Source: an uncultured Collinsella sp.
GTDB lineage: Bacteria; Actinomycetota; Coriobacteriia; Coriobacteriales; Coriobacteriaceae
DNA length: 27,540 nucleotides
Reading direction: 5' to 3'
Assembly (NCBI GenBank): GCA_902492755.1
Contig: CABUNB010000032.1
Span: 1 to 27,540, forward strand
In this document: positions 23,509-27,540 of the stretch, in pieces
Position numbering within the stretch: position 1 is the first letter of the stretch
How the letters are laid out: the number at the start of each line of letters is the position of its first letter
Position numbers and translations under genes: made by a program
The notes under the pieces: model-generated
Databases searched by the model: none
What the model was told of the DNA's origin: nothing
Seen by the model: only the letters and a program-made list of their open reading frames with translations

Positions 23509-24300
23509 CTAGAAGACCACCACCTTGGAAGCATCGAACACGGGGCCGCACATACAAGCACCCTTCATACCGTCGACCGTCTCGACATTGCAGGTGTTGC
23601 AGGCGCCAAAGCCACAGCTCATCATGCGCTCGAGCGACACCTCGCAGTACACACCGGCCTCGGCGGCAGCGGCGGCGACCTTCTTCATCATGACGGCGGG
23701 GCCGCAGCTGGCGACGTAGTCGTAGCCGCCCTCTCCAAGCAGCTCGGCTGCCGGATCGGTGCAAAAACCGTGCGTGCCGAGCGAACCGTCGTCGGTGCAC
23801 ACGTTAACCGTGGCGCCCAGCGCACGGAACTCATCGACACCCACGACTTTGGAAGCGGTGCCAAAGCCCAGGCACACGTCCACATCAACACCCTGCTCGG
23901 CAAGCATGCCGGCAAGACACAGCACAGGCGGAACGCCGATGCCACCGGCGACGAGCAGTGCCTTCCTGGTGCCCTCGGGTACCATCCAGCCACGGCCACC
24001 GGGGCCCAACAGGTTAGAGGTGGAGCCAGGGCCCATCTGGGACAAACGGCGGGTATCGTCGCCCACGACGGCGTACCACAGCTCGACGGTGCCGGCCTCG
24101 GCGTCGGCGCGATAGAAGCTCAGGGGCACGCGAAGCAGCGAGGAGGCATCGCCGGGCACGGCAATGTTCACAAACTGACCGGGCTTGAGCGCACTTGCAA
24201 GCTTGGGGGCCGAAATTACGAGCGAGAAGATGCCGTCGGCGATCTCCTGGTTCGAGACGACCTCGAAGTCGTGCATGCGTGCAGTGGAAGGTGTGGGCAT
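23509..24300 (-). CDS. pyrK: Dihydroorotate dehydrogenase electron-transfer subunit
   Basis: PyrK (263 residues) carries FAD and a [2Fe-2S] cluster and couples PyrD to NAD+ reduction. The N-terminal FAD domain has PGQFVNIAVPG (40-50) and LRVPLSFYR (56-64). The NAD-binding domain has LLVAGGIGVPP (115-125). The C-terminal cluster motif is CGFGACNTC (229-237) with a further cysteine at 249 or 251. The flavin motif reads RVPLSF in place of the common RPxS form. The ATG at 24300 has GGAG 5 nt upstream. The 92-nt space before it carries two hairpins, so expression may differ from pyrRBC. Confidence 0.95.
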   Translation of the reverse strand: MPTPSTARMHDFEVVSNQEIADGIFSLVISAPKLASALKPGQFVNIAVPGDASSLLRVPLSFYRADAEAGTVELWYAVVGDDTRRLSQMGPGSTSNLLGPGGRGWMVPEGTRKALLVAGGIGVPPVLCLAGMLAEQGVDVDVCLGFGTASKVVGVDEFRALGATVNVCTDDGSLGTHGFCTDPAAELLGEGGYDYVASCGPAVMMKKVAAAAAEAGVYCEVSLERMMSCGFGACNTCNVETVDGMKGACMCGPVFDASKVVVF

Positions 24301-24315
24301 AGACGCTCCAATCCC

Positions 24316-24372
24316 CCATGCGGTTGCATGGTTCAGGCGAACAGAAAGCGCGGCACCGCAAGGGCGCCGCGC
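24316..24372 (-). promoter_or_regulatory. Two hairpins between pyrC and pyrK
   Basis: The first is a 10-bp G/C-rich stem (24372-24363 with 24357-24348) followed on the minus strand by TTTCTGTT. The second is CCATGC-AACC-GCATGG (24331-24316), which ends 16 nt before the pyrK start and just before its ribosome-binding site. Partial termination, mRNA processing or translational control are possible. Confidence 0.5.
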
Positions 24373-24392
24373 ACAAAAGCGATAAGGCTATG

Positions 24393-25682
24393 CTAGCAGA
24401 TGCAGCCGTCGGCAAGCGTCTGTTTACCGCCGACAAATACATCGGTGGCACGACCGGTGAGCGTGCGGCCGGCAAAACCGGAGTTCTCGGCGCGCGACTC
24501 GTAACCGTCCTCGCCAACCGTCCAGGTTGCGGAGGGGTCGAACACGGTCAGGTCGGCGACAGAGCCCGCCTTGACCTGAACCTGATCGAGGCCCAGAATC
24601 TCACGCGGCTTGATGGCCATGAGCTCGACCATGCGGCTCACGCTCATCTTGCCCGTGTTGACCAGCTCAGTGAGCACGAGCGACAGCGAAGTCTCGAGGC
24701 CAATCATTCCAAAGGGCGCGAGCTCGAACTCGCGGGCCTTCTCCCACGGGGTGTGGGGAGCGTGGTCGGTAACGATAGCGTCGACGGTACCGTCGATGAC
24801 ACCCTGACGGATGGCCTCGGCATCCTCGTCGGTGCGCAGCGGCGGATTGACCTTGAGCGAGGTGTTGTAGGTCTCGTCCAGGTCGTTCTCGGTCAGGAAC
24901 ATGTGGTGCGGGGTGGCCTCGCAGGTAACCTGAACGCCAGCGGCCTTACCGGCACGCACGATCTCCAGGCCATGGGCGGTGGAGATGTGCTGGATGTGCA
25001 GCTTGGCACCGGTCAGCTTGGCAATCTCGATGTCGCGGGCGATCTGGAGCTCCTCGCCGGCAGCCGGCCAGCCCTCGAGAGCCAGACGGGTCGAGACCTT
25101 GCCCTCGTTGATCTGGCCGTGGCCGACCAGGTCCTCGTCCTGGCAGTGGCTCATAAAGACCTTGCCGAACATCTTGCCGTAGTCCATGCAGCGACGGAGC
25201 ATGCCCGCGCCCTGCACGCCACGACCGTCGTCGGTGAAGGCGACGGCGCCGTGGGCGACCATATCGCCCATCTCGGACATGGCCTCGCCCTTAAGACCGC
25301 GGGTCATGGCGCCCGACGGATAGACGCGGCAGTGACCGACCTCGGCAGCGCGGGACTTGACGAACTCCACGACGGTGCCGTTATCGGTGACGGGATCGGT
25401 GTTGGGCATGGCGCACACACCGGTGAAGCCGCCCTTGGCAGCAGCGCGGGTACCACTCTCGATGTCCTCTTTGACCTCGTAGCCGGGCTCGCGCAGATGC
25501 ACATGCATATCCACCAGGCCGGGGACGAGGTACTTGCCGGAAAGGTCGCGGACCTCGGCTCCCTCGACGGCGAGATTCTCGCCGACCTCGGCGATCTTGT
25601 CACCGTCGATCAGGACGTCGACGACACCGTCAAGCTCGACGGACGGGTCGACGACGTGGGCATTCTTAAGAAGCAAGGCCAT
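24393..25682 (-). CDS. pyrC: Dihydroorotase (class I)
   Basis: This 429-residue zinc amidohydrolase cyclises carbamoyl aspartate to dihydroorotate. Metal and substrate motifs are DMHVHLREPG (58-67), GFTGVCAMPNT (85-95), DDGRG (151-155), MSHCQDEDL (177-185), HIQHIS (229-234), EATPHH (255-260) and VTDHAPHTPW (304-313). The length fits the class I enzymes that work next to PyrB. The frame is open 52 codons upstream inside pyrB, but the ATG at 25682 has TTGGAGGT 7 nt upstream and gives the usual N-terminus. It overlaps the pyrB end by 17 nt, so the two are coupled. Confidence 0.96.
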   Translation of the reverse strand: MALLLKNAHVVDPSVELDGVVDVLIDGDKIAEVGENLAVEGAEVRDLSGKYLVPGLVDMHVHLREPGYEVKEDIESGTRAAAKGGFTGVCAMPNTDPVTDNGTVVEFVKSRAAEVGHCRVYPSGAMTRGLKGEAMSEMGDMVAHGAVAFTDDGRGVQGAGMLRRCMDYGKMFGKVFMSHCQDEDLVGHGQINEGKVSTRLALEGWPAAGEELQIARDIEIAKLTGAKLHIQHISTAHGLEIVRAGKAAGVQVTCEATPHHMFLTENDLDETYNTSLKVNPPLRTDEDAEAIRQGVIDGTVDAIVTDHAPHTPWEKAREFELAPFGMIGLETSLSLVLTELVNTGKMSVSRMVELMAIKPREILGLDQVQVKAGSVADLTVFDPSATWTVGEDGYESRAENSGFAGRTLTGRATDVFVGGKQTLADGCIC

Positions 25683-26610
25683 TATCGGCACCTCCAAGCA
25701 GCAGATACAGGATAGCCATACGCACGCAGATACCGGCGTAGACCTGCTCCAGGATGACGGAGCGTTGCGGGTGGTCAGCCATATAGGAGTCGAACTCGAC
25801 GCCGCGGTTGATGGGGCCCGGGTGGCAGATGATCGCATCGGGCTTCATGAGCTTCTCGCGGTCCTTGGTCAGGCCGAAGAGCTTGTGGTACTCGCGAATC
25901 GTGGGGAACGGAGCGCCCTCGAGGCGCTCCTGCTGCACGCGCAGCATGTAGACGACGTCCAGCTCGGGCAGGACGGAATCGAGGTCGCTCGTCACGTGGT
26001 CGCAACCCAGAACCTCGGGCGCCGGCGGCAGCAGCGTGCCGGGGGCGACGGCGTAGGTCTCGCAGCCCATGATCTTAAGGGCGGGGATCAGCGAGCCGCA
26101 GACGCGGGAGTGGGCGATATCGCCGACGACGGCGACCTTCAGACCGTGGAAGTCACCCTTGTGCTCCCAGATGGTGTACAGGTCGAGCAGGGCCTGCGTG
26201 GGATGGTTGTGCTTGCCGTCACCGGCGCAGATGACGCTCGCGGGCGAGTTCTGCGTGACGATGTAGGGAGCACCGGCGTGCTTATCGCGCACGACGATGC
26301 AGTCGATCTTGTAGGCGTTGAGGGTCTCGACGGTGTCGACGAGGCTCTCGCCTTTGACCGTAGAGGTCGAGGAGCCGCCAAAGTTGAGGCTGTCGGCCGA
26401 AAGACGCTTCTCGGCAAGCTCGAAGGAGCTGCGGGTGCGCGTCGAAGGCTCGTTGAACATGTTGACGATGGTCTTGCCCTTGAGCGTGGGGACCTTCTTG
26501 ATCGCACGCTCGTTGACCTCAGAGAACGCCTTGGCGGTCTCGAGGATGAGCTTGATGTCCTCTTCGGAGTACTCGGTAATGTCGATCAGGTGCTTATGGT
26601 TGAACGCCAC
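25666..26610 (-). CDS. pyrB: Aspartate carbamoyltransferase catalytic subunit
   Basis: ATCase (314 residues) joins carbamoyl phosphate and aspartate, the committed step of UMP synthesis. The carbamoyl-phosphate site is NEPSTRTRSSFE (53-64), with KGE (86-88), HPTQALLDL (136-144) and HPGPINRG (263-270). The start is a GTG at 26610. A GTG four codons upstream is also in frame, but it lies inside the ribosome-binding site GGAGGTGA, which is 8 nt from the chosen start. That site sits in the last codons of pyrR, with the pyrR stop 4 nt before pyrB. No pyrI regulatory subunit is present, as in Bacillus-type enzymes. Confidence 0.95.
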   Translation of the reverse strand: MAFNHKHLIDITEYSEEDIKLILETAKAFSEVNERAIKKVPTLKGKTIVNMFNEPSTRTRSSFELAEKRLSADSLNFGGSSTSTVKGESLVDTVETLNAYKIDCIVVRDKHAGAPYIVTQNSPASVICAGDGKHNHPTQALLDLYTIWEHKGDFHGLKVAVVGDIAHSRVCGSLIPALKIMGCETYAVAPGTLLPPAPEVLGCDHVTSDLDSVLPELDVVYMLRVQQERLEGAPFPTIREYHKLFGLTKDREKLMKPDAIICHPGPINRGVEFDSYMADHPQRSVILEQVYAGICVRMAILYLLLGGADNGLAS

Positions 26611-26614
26611 GGTA

Positions 26615-27199
26615 CTACTCACCTCCCAGCGGCGCGGAGCCCACGTGGGAACCCGGCGCGACGTCGTTAATCTCGACGGCGGTGTGGCCGTCGACTTCCT
26701 TCATATATAGGTGCACGTTCTCCTCATGCGACGAGGGAACGTTCTTGCCGACAAAGTCCGGCGAGATGGGGAGCTCACGGTGGCCACGGTCAACGAGAAC
26801 TGCCAGCTCAACACGGCTCGGACGGCCCAGGTCCATAACGGCGTCCAGAGCGGCGCGGATGGTACGGCCCGTATACAGGATGTCGTCCACCAGCACGACG
26901 CGCTTGCCGTCGACGCTGAAGGGAATGTTGGTAGCGTGGATCGCGGGAGCGAAATTGGTCGCATAGTCATCGCGGTAGAAGCTGATGTCCAGGCTGCCGA
27001 GCGGAACGTCGACGCCCTCGATCTCCTTGATCTCCTCGGCGAGCTTCTTTGCCAGAAGGTCGCCGCGCGTGACGATGCCGACCAGAGCGAGGTCTTCACA
27101 GCCCTCGTTGCGCTCGAGAATCTCGTGCGCGATGCGGGTCATCGCTCGATTGACGGCGGTCTCGTCCATGATGACCGCCTTGGGGGAAGTCGTGCCCAT
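26615..27199 (-). CDS. pyrR: Pyrimidine operon regulator PyrR / uracil phosphoribosyltransferase
   Basis: PyrR (194 residues) is an RNA-binding attenuation protein of the type I phosphoribosyltransferase fold that senses UMP. The PRPP loop VVLVDDILYTGRT is at 101-113, IVTRG (42-46) is the N-terminal loop, and DISFYRDDY (71-79) is typical of PyrR and likely lies at its RNA-binding face. The C-terminus (~178-194) extends slightly past the usual family end. The ATG at 27199 has AAGGAG 4 nt upstream. It is first in the pyr operon, directly after a leader with alternative hairpins that is probably its own target. Confidence 0.96.
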   Translation of the reverse strand: MGTTSPKAVIMDETAVNRAMTRIAHEILERNEGCEDLALVGIVTRGDLLAKKLAEEIKEIEGVDVPLGSLDISFYRDDYATNFAPAIHATNIPFSVDGKRVVLVDDILYTGRTIRAALDAVMDLGRPSRVELAVLVDRGHRELPISPDFVGKNVPSSHEENVHLYMKEVDGHTAVEINDVAPGSHVGSAPLGGE

Positions 27200-27350
27200 C
27201 GATCTCCTTCCTCACATGTCTTGACTGCTGACACAGTCAAAAAAATAGATGCCCGACCGCTCAAAGCGGACCAGACACCCACAGGAAGGGCTGCTCTTTG
27301 GCAGCTATGTAATTCCATGTGGGTATCTCGTACCCCTTTAATGGTCAAGG
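27200..27350 (-). promoter_or_regulatory. pyr operon attenuator leader (candidate PyrR target)
   Basis: Three mutually exclusive stems can be drawn on the minus strand. An anti-antiterminator GGGTA-CGAGA-TACCC lies at 27335-27321. An antiterminator pairs GATACCCACA (27327-27318) with TGTGGGTGTC (27283-27274) and encloses a GCTGC/GCAGC hairpin (27305-27290). A terminator (about 27279-27248), with CCGCT-ttg-AGCGG at its tip, ends in seven T residues (27245-27239). The antiterminator uses the terminator's 5' arm, and the first stem uses the antiterminator's 5' arm. TTGACTG/CAGTCAA (27240-27221) lies between the terminator and the pyrR start. The loop resembles the UCCNGNGAGG PyrR site only partly. 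Confidence 0.7.
27239..27279 (-). terminator. Leader terminator upstream of pyrR
   Basis: The stem pairs GGTGTCT with GGGCATC on the outside and CCGCT with AGCGG on the inside, with small internal mismatches and G-U pairs. It is followed by TATTTTTTT on the minus strand. It sits 40 nt upstream of pyrR and so must be read through for operon expression. Confidence 0.7.
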
Positions 27351-27478
27351 GATAGTGTAGCCAACCTTGAGCTTAATTGCGAGCATAAATACAGAGCAAT
27401 CCGTAAACGGAGCCCTACGCTCAATAAACCTATATATATTTGTGGGACGAGCTTGAAAACCTTGTTGCGAGCTGGCAT
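27338..27478 (-). CDS. Possible 46-codon leader or orphan ORF
   Basis: An ATG at 27478 follows GGGGGG at 3 nt and opens 46 codons (MPARNKVFKLVPQIYIGLLS at the start), ending in TAA at 27338 inside the pyr leader. The product would be basic with a hydrophobic middle. Its stop lies 3 nt before the anti-antiterminator hairpin. It overlaps the predicted -10, and its codon use looks unlike the neighbours, so it may not be a gene. No family is recognised. Confidence 0.15.
   Translation of the reverse strand: MPARNKVFKLVPQIYIGLLSVGLRLRIALYLCSQLSSRLATLSLDH
27354..27359 (-). promoter_or_regulatory. Putative -10 of the pyr operon
   Basis: TACACT on the minus strand would start transcription near 27347, at the first base-paired segment of the leader. 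The -35 at 17 nt is poor (TCGCAA). A second AT-rich box, TATATA near 27432, has TTTTCA 17 nt upstream and is an alternative. Confidence 0.35.
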
Positions 27479-27540
27479 AATCCCCCCTGCTGCACGCAAA
27501 TCGGATCTACGTCCAGGGCCGTGGCGTGGGCACTATCGCC
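27360..27540. other. Unassigned window end
   Basis: Apart from the weak short ORF and promoter candidates, nothing is recognisable. The middle (around 27420-27440) is AT-rich, unlike the flanking genes. On the minus strand one frame stays open from the window edge to a TAG near 27430 and could be the end of an upstream gene, but no family signature is visible. Confidence 0.3.

Noticed and set aside
22586..23800. 404-codon version of pyrD
   Set aside because: The first ~100 codons lie over pyrK in another frame and are Arg-rich without PyrD similarity; the family N-terminus begins at 23494.
1..27540. Mobile elements, CRISPR arrays, tRNA or rRNA genes
   Set aside because: No transposase or integrase motifs, no regularly spaced repeats and no tRNA-like cloverleaf were seen; the gene content is conserved core.

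Overview
The window looks like core chromosome of a high-GC actinobacterium, most likely class Coriobacteriia (Collinsella-like). The evidence is: GC near 60% by eye; an actinobacterial mIHF gene beside gmk and rpoZ; a class 1B dihydroorotate dehydrogenase (PyrD plus the Fe-S/FAD subunit PyrK) with PyrR, which is common in Firmicutes and Coriobacteriia but unusual in other Actinobacteria; and a lepA-hemW-dnaJ-phoH-ybeY-era-recO neighbourhood. The genus is an inference.

Every convincing gene is on the minus strand, so transcription runs from right to left. Read that way, the window starts with an unassigned 3'-terminal stretch (27360-27540). Next comes a leader with mutually exclusive hairpins (about 27200-27350), then the pyrimidine operon pyrR-pyrB-pyrC, a 92-nt gap with two hairpins, and pyrK-pyrD-pyrF, closed by a long two-tier hairpin. 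A TTGCAC/TAACCT promoter then drives mIHF-gmk-rpoZ-thiI, ended by a strong terminator. The competence pair comEA-comEC is followed by holA. rpsT is next, with its own promoter and a terminator-like hairpin in its leader, and it ends at a strong terminator. lepA appears to start from a leaderless promoter and heads a long run of nearly abutting genes: lepA-dusB-hemW-dnaJ-like-dnaJ-mtaB-phoH-ybeY-dgkA-era-recO. rpsO and pnp close the window, each followed by an intrinsic terminator.

The gene content is housekeeping: de novo UMP synthesis, ribosome and tRNA maturation (Era, YbeY, LepA, DusB, MtaB, ThiI), RNA decay (PNPase, YbeY, PhoH), protein folding (two DnaJ proteins), DNA uptake and replication (ComEA, ComEC, HolA, RecO), nucleotide supply (Gmk) and nucleoid structure (mIHF). 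I see no mobile element, CRISPR array, tRNA or rRNA.

The most unusual item is the protein at 9205-10308. It has an intact J domain and four zinc-finger repeats, but after the first C-terminal substrate domain it continues into about three membrane-spanning segments instead of the second substrate and dimerisation domains. It sits directly before canonical dnaJ, where hrcA is usually found in actinobacteria and Firmicutes. Other points worth checking are RNA elements: the pyr leader switch, the rpsT leader attenuator, the leaderless lepA start, the mIHF leader hairpin, the pyrC-pyrK intergenic hairpins, the structure after pyrF, and a 23-bp imperfect inverted repeat upstream of comEA.
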